A stretch of 17,709 nucleotides of DNA from the NCBI GenBank assembly GCA_031263945.1, contig JAISEW010000015.1, positions 1 to 17,709 on the forward strand, given 5' to 3'. The notes below the pieces were generated by a model that was not told the DNA's origin, searched no databases, and worked only from the letters and a program-made list of their open reading frames with translations. This document shows, piece after piece, positions 1 to 8,100 of this stretch. The stretch is from Gracilibacteraceae bacterium. GTDB lineage: Bacteria; Bacillota; Desulfitobacteriia; Desulfitobacteriales; Syntrophobotulaceae. The position numbers and the translations under genes are program-made. Position 1 is the first letter of the stretch. Each line of letters begins with the position of its first letter.

Positions 1-1160
1 GCTAAAACCGCGACGCCCAAAGCGGCGACGGTTGAAATCGTTCTGTGGGAAGGTTTCCGGAAAGGAAGGCTTGATACCACGCCGAGCGCGCCGAGCGCGA
101 GAATGACCGGCAGCAGAAGGTCGGGCGGCAAAAATCCGGACAGGCTTCCCCCTTGTGAAAGCATCGCCAATCCCATCACCACAACCAGCACCGCGCCGAC
201 GCTCATCACTTTTTGCGTGAATTTTTTGCCAAGCGCCGAGACGGCAGAACCAAGACCGAGCATGAGCGGCACCGTTCCCAAGCTGAACAGGAACATGGAG
301 AGCGCACCCGCAAGCGGATTCCCTGAAGCCAGCGCCACGATCTGCATGGACTGCAAGGGGCCGCAGGGCATTAACCCATTGAGCAGCCCGACAAATAACG
401 GACTTTTGCTTCTCGCGGCCGAAGCGCCGACCTTGCGGCTGAAGATTTTGGGCATCCCCGGATTCAGCTTGCGCAACTGCGGGAACAGCCCCAGCATATT
501 GATTCCCATGACGACCATAAACGCGCCGGCGATCAGCTTTAGGATCCCTTGCAGCATTGTTGGCAGCCCCGCGTCCGCACCGCCGCCGAAAATCAGGCCG
601 GCAAACCCCAAGATGAAGCCGATGGCGGTATAAGAGGCCACGCGTCCGAGGTTGTACAGGAGCGTCGGCGTGAACGCGGCAAATCGGGTCGTTTTTGCGG
701 CGAGCGCCTCGCCTCGCGGAATGCTTTGGGAGAGATTGATGCCGCCGCACATCGCAATGCAGTGGACAGAGGTGATCAGTCCGATGACGAACAGCATCCC
801 ATAGCCCATTTTGGCGTCGGCCAGCTGGCTCGGAACCAGCAGGTTTAAAATCCCGAATTGCTGCAACAGCACATACAGGGAAACGATAATGACCAAAATC
901 GCGGCCACGCGGCTGATGTCCGCTTGCCGCCGCTCGTCTCCCGCGAGAACCCGATAATCCAATTTTTCAATGACAGCTACAATATTTTTCAAGGAAATAA
1001 TGTCGGTATCGTAAGTCACGGCGGCTGTTCCCTCGCTGTAGCTCACTTCCGCTCTTTCCACGCCGGCGGTGCCCAGCAGTTTTCGCTCGATTTTATTTTG
1101 GCAGCTCGCGCAGGTCATCCCGTCGATGCGCAGACGCTTGGTCTTTACGCCTGGTTCCAT
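1..1160 (-). CDS. HMA-domain / TauE-SafE (CcdA/CycZ-like) membrane protein, partial
   Basis: The reading frame is open for 386 codons from the ATG at 1160-1158 to the window edge, so the C-terminus is missing. An AAAGGAGG ribosome site lies about 11 nt upstream. Residues 8-75 form a heavy-metal-associated domain with the metal-binding motif GMTCASC (Cys17, Cys20). A first membrane helix spans about residues 84-108. The rest is a polytopic TauE/SafE domain with the typical motifs SVHCIAMCGG (Cys134, Cys138) and LNGLMPCGPLQ (Cys266). Proteins with this fusion are annotated as heavy-metal-associated plus cytochrome-biogenesis CycZ-like or sulfite-exporter proteins. From family knowledge the likely role is handling of copper or another soft metal, or transfer of thiol reducing power across the membrane; the true substrate cannot be read from sequence. 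No neighbouring metal regulator or P-type ATPase is visible. I see no convincing sigma-70 promoter in front of it. Confidence 0.9.
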   Translation of the reverse strand, partial: MEPGVKTKRLRIDGMTCASCQNKIERKLLGTAGVERAEVSYSEGTAAVTYDTDIISLKNIVAVIEKLDYRVLAGDERRQADISRVAAILVIIVSLYVLLQQFGILNLLVPSQLADAKMGYGMLFVIGLITSVHCIAMCGGINLSQSIPRGEALAAKTTRFAAFTPTLLYNLGRVASYTAIGFILGFAGLIFGGGADAGLPTMLQGILKLIAGAFMVVMGINMLGLFPQLRKLNPGMPKIFSRKVGASAARSKSPLFVGLLNGLMPCGPLQSMQIVALASGNPLAGALSMFLFSLGTVPLMLGLGSAVSALGKKFTQKVMSVGAVLVVVMGLAMLSQGGSLSGFLPPDLLLPVILALGALGVVSSLPFRKPSHRTISTVAALGVAVL

Positions 1161-1190
1161 AGGGCGGCGTCCTCCTTTCGGTTTATGGCT

Positions 1191-1205
1191 TTCAGTTTAG
1201 CTGAA
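1191..1205. repeat. Small inverted repeat upstream of the HMA-TauE gene
   Basis: TTCAG-TTTAG-CTGAA has perfect 5-bp arms around a 5-nt centre. It sits about 30 nt upstream of the HMA-TauE start codon, in the gap to the divergent YjbQ-like fragment. It could be an operator, but arms this short also occur by chance. Confidence 0.2.
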
Positions 1206-1432
1206 TGATTTGTAGAAGTTGTGGAGATGAAATACTTTCCGCAAAAATTTTCAATTTGGACCGTTCGGAGTTTCGCCATGCGGAAGGCAACAGCGCGGCG
1301 CACCTGAAAGCGTCTGCGGTCGGTTCGAGCGTGATCCTTCCCATGATTTATATGTACGAAAGCAACAGGGACAGGCATTTGTACTTTGCCGCCGATGAAG
1401 ATGAAGCGTTGAAAAAAAAGGGGGATTTCTAA
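1205..1432 (+). pseudogene. Fragment resembling YjbQ-family protein
   Basis: This 75-codon frame begins with an ATG directly after an in-frame TGA and has no good ribosome site. Residues 22-45 contain a run of the type RHAEGNSAAHLKAS followed by GSSV. From memory of the family this closely matches the conserved core of YjbQ (UPF0047; reported side activity in thiamine phosphate synthesis), which usually reads H-x-EGN-x-AH-x-KAS-x-x-GSS. Full YjbQ proteins are about 130-140 residues. Here the N-terminal half with its conserved HTT motif is absent, and the end (after ILPM) does not resemble the usual LGTWQGI segment. I therefore read it as a decayed remnant. Codon use in the middle part matches the neighbouring genes, which supports a once-real gene. 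A short functional gene starting with a CxxC zinc-ribbon-like motif (MICRSCG) is the alternative. Confidence 0.4.
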
Positions 1433-1470
1433 TGATTGCGCCCAAAACCAAAACACGAATTTGTTTTCAA

Positions 1471-2142
1471 TCAAAAAAGTCCTCCGGCCAGCCGCTGCTG
1501 CAATTCTTTCAGCCGCGCCTTGCGCCGGCGGAAATCAGGCAAAACATTTTCCACTATATTCCAAAAACGGCCGGAATGGTTCATCTCTAAAAGGTGCGCC
1601 AATTCGTGAACGACTACATAATCGACCATGTCGTCGTCCGCCATGATGAGACGCCAGGAATAATTGACGCTTCCTCGCGAAGAACAGCTTCCCCAGCGGG
1701 TTTTCGCGCCGCTTATTTTCACGGCGGCCGGCCTGACTCCCATACGCGCGCCAAATTCAGCGGTTTTGGGGGTGAGTACTCGCCGGGCGATTATGCGGTA
1801 GATCTGAACGCAGCACATCTTGATCTCCGCCGGCGTCAGACCGGGGGGAATATAAAAACGCTCGCCGTCAAACCCTGATTTATCGCCGGTTTTCGCGGCA
1901 AGCGGATATTCCCGCCCGCGGCAGAGTATGGAGTCGCCGTACCCAAGGGAAAAGGCCTCGCGTTTTTTGGCTAAATCTTTTGACTCCGCCAGTTTATCGA
2001 TGAGCCATTTTTCTTTGGCCAAAACAAATCTGTCGATTTCCGCCTTGGGCATGCGCAGCGGCGCGCGGGCCTCCACTTGGCCGCCGCGGACCTGCAAGGC
2101 GAGCGTCCGGCGTTTTGAGCGAATGAGCGTGTAAGCGATCAT
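1471..2142 (-). CDS. YgjP-like (SprT/M48-type) zinc metallopeptidase
   Basis: This 223-residue protein has the YgjP/DUF45 layout. An N-terminal beta region of about 100 residues contains a typical KRRTLALQV start. The motif TRWGSCSSRG follows at 148-157. The zinc site HELAH is at 179-183, with the third likely ligand His189 in MNHSGRFW. Family members are called M48-like or WLM-related metallohydrolases, and their cellular substrate is largely unknown. The ATG lies 3 nt after the lysS stop (TGA-AAA-ATG) and has no visible Shine-Dalgarno, so translation probably depends on ribosomes finishing lysS. It is the last gene of the greA-lysS operon. Length and motifs look intact. Confidence 0.9.
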   Translation of the reverse strand: MIAYTLIRSKRRTLALQVRGGQVEARAPLRMPKAEIDRFVLAKEKWLIDKLAESKDLAKKREAFSLGYGDSILCRGREYPLAAKTGDKSGFDGERFYIPPGLTPAEIKMCCVQIYRIIARRVLTPKTAEFGARMGVRPAAVKISGAKTRWGSCSSRGSVNYSWRLIMADDDMVDYVVVHELAHLLEMNHSGRFWNIVENVLPDFRRRKARLKELQQRLAGGLF

Positions 2143-2145
2143 TTT

Positions 2146-3633
2146 TCAGTCTAAAGCGCGCATCGCCGGAAAAAAAATCACGTCGCGGATAGAGGCGGCG
2201 TCAGTCAGCAGCATGACGAGGCGGTCAACGCCGACGCCCAGCCCGCCGGTCGGCGGCAGCCCGTATTCCAGCGCCCGGAGAAAATCCTCGTCCATCATAT
2301 GCGCTTCCTCGTCTCCCCGCGCCCGTTCCGCCATCTGGGCCTCAAAACGCCGGCGCTGGTCGATGGGATCGTTCAGTTCCGAAAAACCGTTGGCTATCTC
2401 CCGGCCGCAGATGAAAAGCTCAAACCGGTCGGCGCGCTCCGGATCCTCCGCGCTGCGCCTGGCCAGAGGCGAGACCTCCACCGGATGCCCCGTGATAAAA
2501 GTGGGCTGGATCAGCTCCGCTTCGGCAAAAGCTTCAAAAAACTCGTTGATCACTTTTCCCCGGCCGGCGGCGGCAGGCACTTCCAGCCCCCGGGTCCGGG
2601 CCGCGGCCCGCGCGTCCTCGTCCGTCCGGATCTCGCTGAAGTCCGTCCCGGCATAGAGACGGACGGCCTCCTCCATCGGCAGACGCCGCCAGGGCGCCGC
2701 CAAAGAAACAGGCGTTCCCTGATAAACGATATCCTCCGTTCCCGCTGTCAGACGGGCGATACGCCGGATCATATCCTCGGTCAGATCCATCACGCCGCGG
2801 TAGTCGGCGTAGGCCATGTAAAGCTCCATCATCGTGAACTCCGGGTTATGCCGGATGGAAATGCCCTCGTTGCGAAAATTGCGCCCGATCTCAAAAATAC
2901 GCTCCAGCCCGCCGACGACAAGGCGTTTCAGCGGCAGCTCCGGCGCGATACGCAAAAACATATCCATGTCCAAGGCGTTGTGATGCGTGACAAAAGGCCG
3001 CGCCGCCGCGCCGCCCGCGATTGATTGCAGGACGGGGGTCTCCACCTCCATGAATCCTTTTTCTTCCAAATAGCCGCGCATGGCGCGGATGATGGCGGCG
3101 CGCCGCAAAAACACCCGCCGCGAATCCTCGTTCGTGATCAGGTCGAGATAGCGCTGCCGGTAACGCAGATCGACGTTGGTCAGGCCGTGAAATTTTTCCG
3201 GCAAAGGGCGCAGGGATTTGGCCAGCATGACCGCCGTCTCCGCCCGCACGGATATTTCCCCTTTTTGCGTGCGAAAAACCGTGCCGCTCACCCCGATAAT
3301 GTCGCCCACGTCAAAAGTTTTGAGCAGAGCGAAATTTTCCGCCCCCAGCGCGTCGATACGCGCGTAGATCTGGATCCGCCCCGCGCCGTCCTGTATGTGG
3401 GCAAAAACGTTCTTGCCCAGATCGCGTTTGGAAACGACGCGGCCGGCGACGGCCACGGCGGTGTTTTCCAGCGCGGCAAAACCGTCGCGGATCTCCGCTG
3501 TCAGATGGGTGCGCGCGTAACTGTCCGCGTAGGGCTCCGCGCCCCGCTCCCGCAGTTTGGCCAGTTTGTCCAGACGCACCTGCAGCACGTCGCCGGTGTA
3601 AGGCGCGGGCGCGCCGCCGTTTATCTCGTCCAT
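2146..3633 (-). CDS. lysS: Lysyl-tRNA synthetase, class II
   Basis: It charges tRNA-Lys with lysine in the cytoplasm. The 495-residue length is normal for bacterial LysS. An OB-fold anticodon-binding domain covers about 58-140. The class II catalytic core follows: motif 1 area with FMEVETPVL (194-202), motif 2 with FRNEGISIRHNPEFTMMELY (253-272), and motif 3 with GLGVGVDRLVMLL (464-476). The GREIANGFSELNDP segment (410-423) is a LysS hallmark. The ATG is 9 nt after the greA stop. The likely ribosome site (AGGAACAGG) begins inside the greA stop codon, so the two genes are co-transcribed and probably coupled. greA next to lysS is a common Firmicutes arrangement. Confidence 0.98.
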   Translation of the reverse strand: MDEINGGAPAPYTGDVLQVRLDKLAKLRERGAEPYADSYARTHLTAEIRDGFAALENTAVAVAGRVVSKRDLGKNVFAHIQDGAGRIQIYARIDALGAENFALLKTFDVGDIIGVSGTVFRTQKGEISVRAETAVMLAKSLRPLPEKFHGLTNVDLRYRQRYLDLITNEDSRRVFLRRAAIIRAMRGYLEEKGFMEVETPVLQSIAGGAAARPFVTHHNALDMDMFLRIAPELPLKRLVVGGLERIFEIGRNFRNEGISIRHNPEFTMMELYMAYADYRGVMDLTEDMIRRIARLTAGTEDIVYQGTPVSLAAPWRRLPMEEAVRLYAGTDFSEIRTDEDARAAARTRGLEVPAAAGRGKVINEFFEAFAEAELIQPTFITGHPVEVSPLARRSAEDPERADRFELFICGREIANGFSELNDPIDQRRRFEAQMAERARGDEEAHMMDEDFLRALEYGLPPTGGLGVGVDRLVMLLTDAASIRDVIFFPAMRALD

Positions 3634-3642
3634 ATCCTGTTC

Positions 3643-4113
3643 CTAACTTATATCGACAATTTGGTATGAGAGAGCGCCGCCCGGCGTCATGACCTCGACC
3701 GCGCCGCCCTTGCTCTGGCCCAGCACCGCCTTGCCGACCGGTGATTCATTGGATATTTTGTTGGACATCGGGTCGGCCTCCGCCGAACCGACGATCATGT
3801 ATGTTTCCTCGACCGAGTTTTCCATATCGCGCAGCAGCACCGTGCTGCCCAGCGTCACCACGTCGCTGTCGTCGTTGTCGTCTATGACTTTGGCGTTGCG
3901 CAGCATATCCTCCAGCATGATGATGCGCCCTTCGATGAAGGCCTGCTCGTTTTTCGCGTCCTCATACTCGGAGTTTTCGCTGATGTCGCCGAATTCTATC
4001 GCCTGCTTGAGACGGCCCGCCACCTCTTTGCGCCGCTGGGTTTTCAGGAGTTCGAGTTCCTCCTCCAGTTTTTGCAGCCCGGCGACGGTGAGGATCACTT
4101 CTTTTCCCGACAT
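3643..4113 (-). CDS. greA: Transcription elongation factor GreA
   Basis: It rescues backtracked RNA polymerase by stimulating transcript cleavage. The 156 residues match the family (about 158). The N-terminal coiled coil spans about 12-75 and carries the acidic tip motif GDISENSEYEDAK, which reaches into the polymerase secondary channel. The C-terminal FKBP-like domain follows, with SPVGKAVLGQSKG and the usual end region. The start codon has AAAGGA about 12 nt upstream. It is the first gene of greA-lysS-ygjP-like, and its consensus promoter lies about 60 nt upstream of the ATG. Its target, RNA polymerase, is encoded divergently only 1 kb away. Confidence 0.98.
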   Translation of the reverse strand: MSGKEVILTVAGLQKLEEELELLKTQRRKEVAGRLKQAIEFGDISENSEYEDAKNEQAFIEGRIIMLEDMLRNAKVIDDNDDSDVVTLGSTVLLRDMENSVEETYMIVGSAEADPMSNKISNESPVGKAVLGQSKGGAVEVMTPGGALSYQIVDIS

Positions 4114-4171
4114 GTATGATCAGTCCTTTCCACATGGCGCGGAGCGCTGACCGCTCCGGCCGGATATTACG

Positions 4172-4200
4172 ATTATAAGGAAACAGGGGCGCGTTGTCAA
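4172..4200 (-). promoter_or_regulatory. Consensus sigma-70/sigma-A promoter of greA-lysS operon
   Basis: On the minus strand the -35 is TTGACA (4200-4195), the spacer is 17 nt and the -10 is TATAAT (4177-4172), a perfect match at both hexamers. Transcription would start near 4165 and give a greA leader of about 50 nt. Confidence 0.9.
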
Positions 4201-4227
4201 TCAAAACCTTTTGCGGCTCTCCGCTCA

Positions 4228-4256
4228 TTGACAACGGCGGCGGCCGCCTGTATAAT
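4228..4256 (+). promoter_or_regulatory. Consensus sigma-70/sigma-A promoter of GntR gene
   Basis: TTGACA (4228-4233), a 17-nt spacer and TATAAT (4251-4256) form a second perfect promoter, divergent from the greA promoter with 27 bp between the two -35 boxes. A perfect 10-bp palindrome GGCGGCCGCC (4239-4248) lies in the spacer. It could bind a repressor, possibly the GntR protein itself, but GC-rich palindromes are frequent in GC-rich DNA. Confidence 0.88.
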
Positions 4257-4292
4257 TAACAACAGAAAATACCATGATCAGCGAGTGAAATT

Positions 4293-4970
4293 ATGAGTGA
4301 CGTATTGCGCTCGGAAACAGTCAGCGACCAGGTCTACCATATCCTGCGGCAAAAGATCATCAACGGCAGTCTCAAAGCCGGCGAACCGCTGGTGACCTCC
4401 CAGTTGGCGGAAACTTTGAACACCAGCCGCACTCCGCTGCGGGAAGCCCTCAAGCGTCTGGAAGAAGCGGGCTGGGTGGAGAGAAAAACCAACGGGGTCA
4501 TGACTGTCAGTGACATGTCGGTCATGGAGCTGCGGGAAATATACTCGGTGCGGGCGGTGCTTGAAGGGCTGATGACCTATGAGGCGACGCCAATTATAAC
4601 CGATGCGGAGCTGGACAAGATCGAGGAAAAACTCCAGCAGTATGACGCCATTCGCGAGTCTCAGGTGCTGGCTATCGTAACGATCGGGGAAGAGATCCAC
4701 AGCCAGATCACCAAAGTAGCCGGCAATTCCACCTGCCAGCATTTGCTGGAACAGATCCTGCACAAATTGAACCGCTACCGCACATATTCGGTCTCAGTCA
4801 GCGGCAGATACAAACAGGTTTTGACTGAACATAAAGAGATCTTACGCTGTATGCGGGCCAGAGACGCCGAAGCCGCCGAAAAAGCCATGCGGAAACATTT
4901 GTTAAACGCCAGCGTCGCCGGTGAGCGCGGCATAAGGAAAAAATTATCCGACCCCGCCGAAAAAGCTTGA
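4293..4970 (+). CDS. GntR-family transcriptional regulator, FCD type (FadR subfamily)
   Basis: This is a 225-residue cytoplasmic DNA-binding regulator. The N-terminal winged helix-turn-helix covers about 8-75, with the characteristic motif TSRTPLREALKRLEEAGWVE (44-63). The C-terminal all-helical FCD ligand-binding domain covers about 78-205. Three histidines at typical FCD metal positions are visible: His136 (EEIHSQI), His180 (TEHKEIL) and His202 (RKHLLNA). FCD regulators usually sense small carboxylates through a bound metal; no metabolic operon lies next to this gene to suggest a ligand. The ribosome site is weak (GAGTGA). The gene lies between the greA and rpoB promoters, and its stop codon is part of the rpoB -35 box. 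It may control itself, greA-lysS or rpoBC, but that is inference. Confidence 0.93.
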   Translation: MSDVLRSETVSDQVYHILRQKIINGSLKAGEPLVTSQLAETLNTSRTPLREALKRLEEAGWVERKTNGVMTVSDMSVMELREIYSVRAVLEGLMTYEATPIITDAELDKIEEKLQQYDAIRESQVLAIVTIGEEIHSQITKVAGNSTCQHLLEQILHKLNRYRTYSVSVSGRYKQVLTEHKEILRCMRARDAEAAEKAMRKHLLNASVAGERGIRKKLSDPAEKA

Positions 4971-4995
4971 CCTCGCTTGATAATATTGTTATAAT
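4967..4995 (+). promoter_or_regulatory. Promoter of rpoBC
   Basis: TTGACC (4967-4972), a 17-nt spacer and TATAAT (4990-4995). The -35 overlaps the TGA stop of the GntR gene (4968-4970). The predicted start near 5002 gives a leader of about 170 nt before rpoB. Confidence 0.85.
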
Positions 4996-5172
4996 TAAGA
5001 AACATCACTGGCAAGCCGTGAACAGGTGGGAGACTAACGCATCCATGAATGATGTCTTATAAGATATCCTCTTAGGCGAAATGGCGAGGTTCGCGTGAGT
5101 GTTCTTGCTTTCGTTATTTTTGTGTGCAAAAGACACCGCTAAAAAATATATAGTATTGGAAGGGTGACGCGA
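4996..5172 (+). other. rpoB leader region with short hairpins and a palindrome
   Basis: About 170 nt of untranslated leader separate the promoter from rpoB. It holds an 18-bp near-perfect palindrome centred on TTATAA (5051-5068, 8 of 9 pairs), a GCGA-GGT-TCGC hairpin (5084-5094) and a TTTTG-TGTG-CAAAA hairpin (5118-5131). A five-residue ORF (MNDVL, 5045-5062) lies about 13 nt after a GGTGGGAG sequence. No hairpin is followed by a U-run, so I see no attenuator. I could not match it to a known ribosomal-protein leader class. Confidence 0.4.
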
Positions 5173-8100
5173 ATGGTTTTTCCCGTCCGAATTGGAACTC
5201 GAGAACGCTGGAGTTTCGCCAGACTGCGCGAAGTGCTGGACATGCCGAATCTGATAGAGATACAGCAGAATTCTTACAATTGGTTTTTACGGGAAGGCCT
5301 GCGGGAAATGTTTCGCGACATATCGCCGATCAAGGATTTCACCGGGAATCTGGTGCTGGACTTCCTTGATTATGGCATAGGCGAACCGAAATACGGCGTC
5401 GAGGAATGTAAAGAACGCGACGTGACTTACGCGGCGCCGCTCAAAGGCAAGGTCCGCCTGATCAATAAAGAGACGGGCGAAGTGAAGGAACAGGAAGTGT
5501 TCATGGGTGATTTTCCGCTGATGACGGCGAAAGGCACCTTTATCATCAACGGCGCGGAACGCGTCATAGTCAGCCAGTTGGTGCGCTCACCCGGCGTGTA
5601 TTATTCCGAGACCCTCGACCCGAGCGGCAAGAAATTATACGGCGCCACCATCATCCCCAACCGCGGGGCCTGGCTCGAATTTGAAAGCGACGTCAACGAC
5701 ATCGTTTATGTCCGCGTCGACCGCACGCGCAAACTGCCGATGACCGTACTCGTGCGCGCGCTGGGCTACGGTTCGGACGATTCTATTCTCAAACTGTTCG
5801 GCGAAAACGCCAACCTCCTCGTCACTTTGGAAAAAGACAGCGCCTCCAGCAAGGACGAAGGTCTGGTGGAAATATATAAACGCCTGCGGCCGGGCGAGCC
5901 GCCTACGGTCGACAGCGCTCAGTCGCTGCTGCAGGCTCTGTTTTTCGACTCGCGCCGTTACGACCTGGCCAAAGTCGGCCGGTACAAGCTGAATAAAAAA
6001 CTGGGGCTTGATCTGCCGGAAACCAAGCGCACGCTGACAAAAGAAGATATAATCGCCGCGATCGCCCGTCTGCTGGAAATCATCGCTACCGAGGGGCAGA
6101 CTGACGATATCGACCATCTGGGCAACCGCCGTCTGCGTTCGGTGGGCGAACTGCTGCAAAACCAGTTCCGGATCGGTCTCTCCCGCATGGAGCGCGTGAT
6201 CCGCGAGAGGATGACCATCCAGGACGCCGAGGGGATCACCCCGCAGATGCTCATAAATATCCGCCCCGTCGTGGCCGCCATCAAGGAATTCTTTGGCAGC
6301 AGCCAGCTATCCCAATTTATGGATCAAACCAATCCGCTGGCTGAATTGACTCATAAACGTCGTCTCAGCGCTCTGGGGCCCGGCGGTCTCAGCCGGGAGC
6401 GCGCCGGATTTGAGGTGCGCGACGTGCATCACTCCCATTACGGACGCATGTGTCCGATCGAAACGCCTGAGGGTCCGAACATCGGTCTCATCGGCTCCCT
6501 CAGCACTTACGGCCGCATCAACCCGTTCGGTTTCATCGAAGCCCCGTACCGCCGCGTGGAAGACGGGCGGGTGACTGACAATATCGACTATCTGACGGCC
6601 GACGAGGAGGAAAAATTTACCATTGCGCAGGCCAACGCCCTGACCGGTGAGAACGGCGTGTTTTTATCCGAAAAAGTGGAATGCCGCCGCGGCGAGCATT
6701 TTGTCCTCGTGCCGCCTAATTCCATCCAATATATGGATGTGTCGCCGAAACAAATGGTTTCTATCGCCACGGCCCTCATCCCTTTTCTCGAGCATGACGA
6801 CGCCAACCGCGCGCTCATGGGCTCCAACATGCAGCGTCAGGCCGTGCCGCTCCTGCGCAACGTGGCTCCTTATATCGGCACGGGCATGGAATACAAGGCG
6901 GCGGTGGACTCAGGCGTCTGCGTACTGGCGACCGACGCCGGCGCCGTGGAAAAAGTGACGTCCTGCGGCGTACTCGTCCGCGAGGACGCCGGCAATTTGA
7001 AAAATTACGAACTGCTGAAATACAAGCGCAGCAATCAGGGGACCTGCATCAATCAGCGCCCGATCGTGGCAAAAGGCCAGCGGCTGCGCAAAGGCGACGT
7101 TATCGCCGACGGCCCTTCCACCGACCATGGGGAGCTGTCGCTCGGGCAAAACGTCCTGGTGGCTTTTATGCCCTGGGAGGGCTACAATTACGAGGACGCC
7201 ATTCTCATCAGCGAAAACCTCGTTAAAGACGATTATTTCACTTCCATCCATATCGAGGAATACGAGGCGGACGCCAGAGACACAAAACTCGGCCCGGAGG
7301 AGATCACGCGCGACATCCCCAACGTCGGGGAAGAAGTGCTGCGCGACCTGGACGAGCGGGGGATCATTCGCATCGGCGCCGAAGTGCGCCCCGGCGACAT
7401 TTTGGTCGGCAAAGTCACGCCCAAGGGCGAAACGGAACTGACGGCGGAAGAACGCCTGCTCCGGGCGATTTTCGGCGAAAAAGCCCGCGAGGTGCGCGAC
7501 ACTTCTTTGCGCGTCCCGCACGGCGAGGCCGGCAAGATCGTCGACGTGAAGGTTTTCAAAAGAGAGAATAACGACGAGCTCGGACCGGGCGTGAACCAGC
7601 TCGTGCGCGTTTACATCGCCCAAAAACGGAAGATTTCCGTCGGGGATAAGATGGCCGGCCGCCACGGCAATAAAGGCGTTATTTCGCGCATTATGAGCCA
7701 GGAAGACATGCCTTTCATGCCGGACGGCACGCCGATCGAAATCGTGCTGAACCCGCTCGGCGTCCCCTCGCGCATGAATATCGGCCAGGTGCTGGAAACC
7801 CATTTGGGCTGGGCCGCCAAAACTTTGGGCCGCCATATCGCGACCCCCGTCTTTGACGGCGCTCAGGAAAGCGACGTGGTGGATACGCTGCGCGAGGCCG
7901 GTCTGAAGGAGACCGGCAAATCCGTCCTGTACGACGGCCGCACGGGAGAGCCGTTCGACAACGAGATCACCGTCGGCTATATGTACATGCTGAAATTGCA
8001 TCATTTGGTTGACGACAAGATCCACGCCCGCTCCACCGGCCCCTACTCGCTCGTGACCCAGCAGCCGCTCGGCGGCAAAGCCCAGTTTGGCGGCCAGCGT

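Noticed and set aside
103..1208. Several plus-strand frames across the first 1.2 kb
   Set aside because: The minus strand codes a clear HMA-TauE protein over the same bases; the plus frames are Pro/Ser/Ile-rich shadows.
1450..1467. AAAACA-CGAATT-TGTTTT inverted repeat as terminator of the greA operon
   Set aside because: The stem has only one G-C pair and no clear U-run follows on the minus strand, so it would be too weak to call.
5024..5100. Known ribosomal-protein (L10-type) autoregulatory leader upstream of rpoB
   Set aside because: No rplJ or rplL follows, and I could not recognise the sequence features of that leader class.
5164..5172. GTG start for rpoB
   Set aside because: This GTG lies within the ribosome-binding sequence GGAAGGGTGA; the ATG at 5173 has the right spacing.
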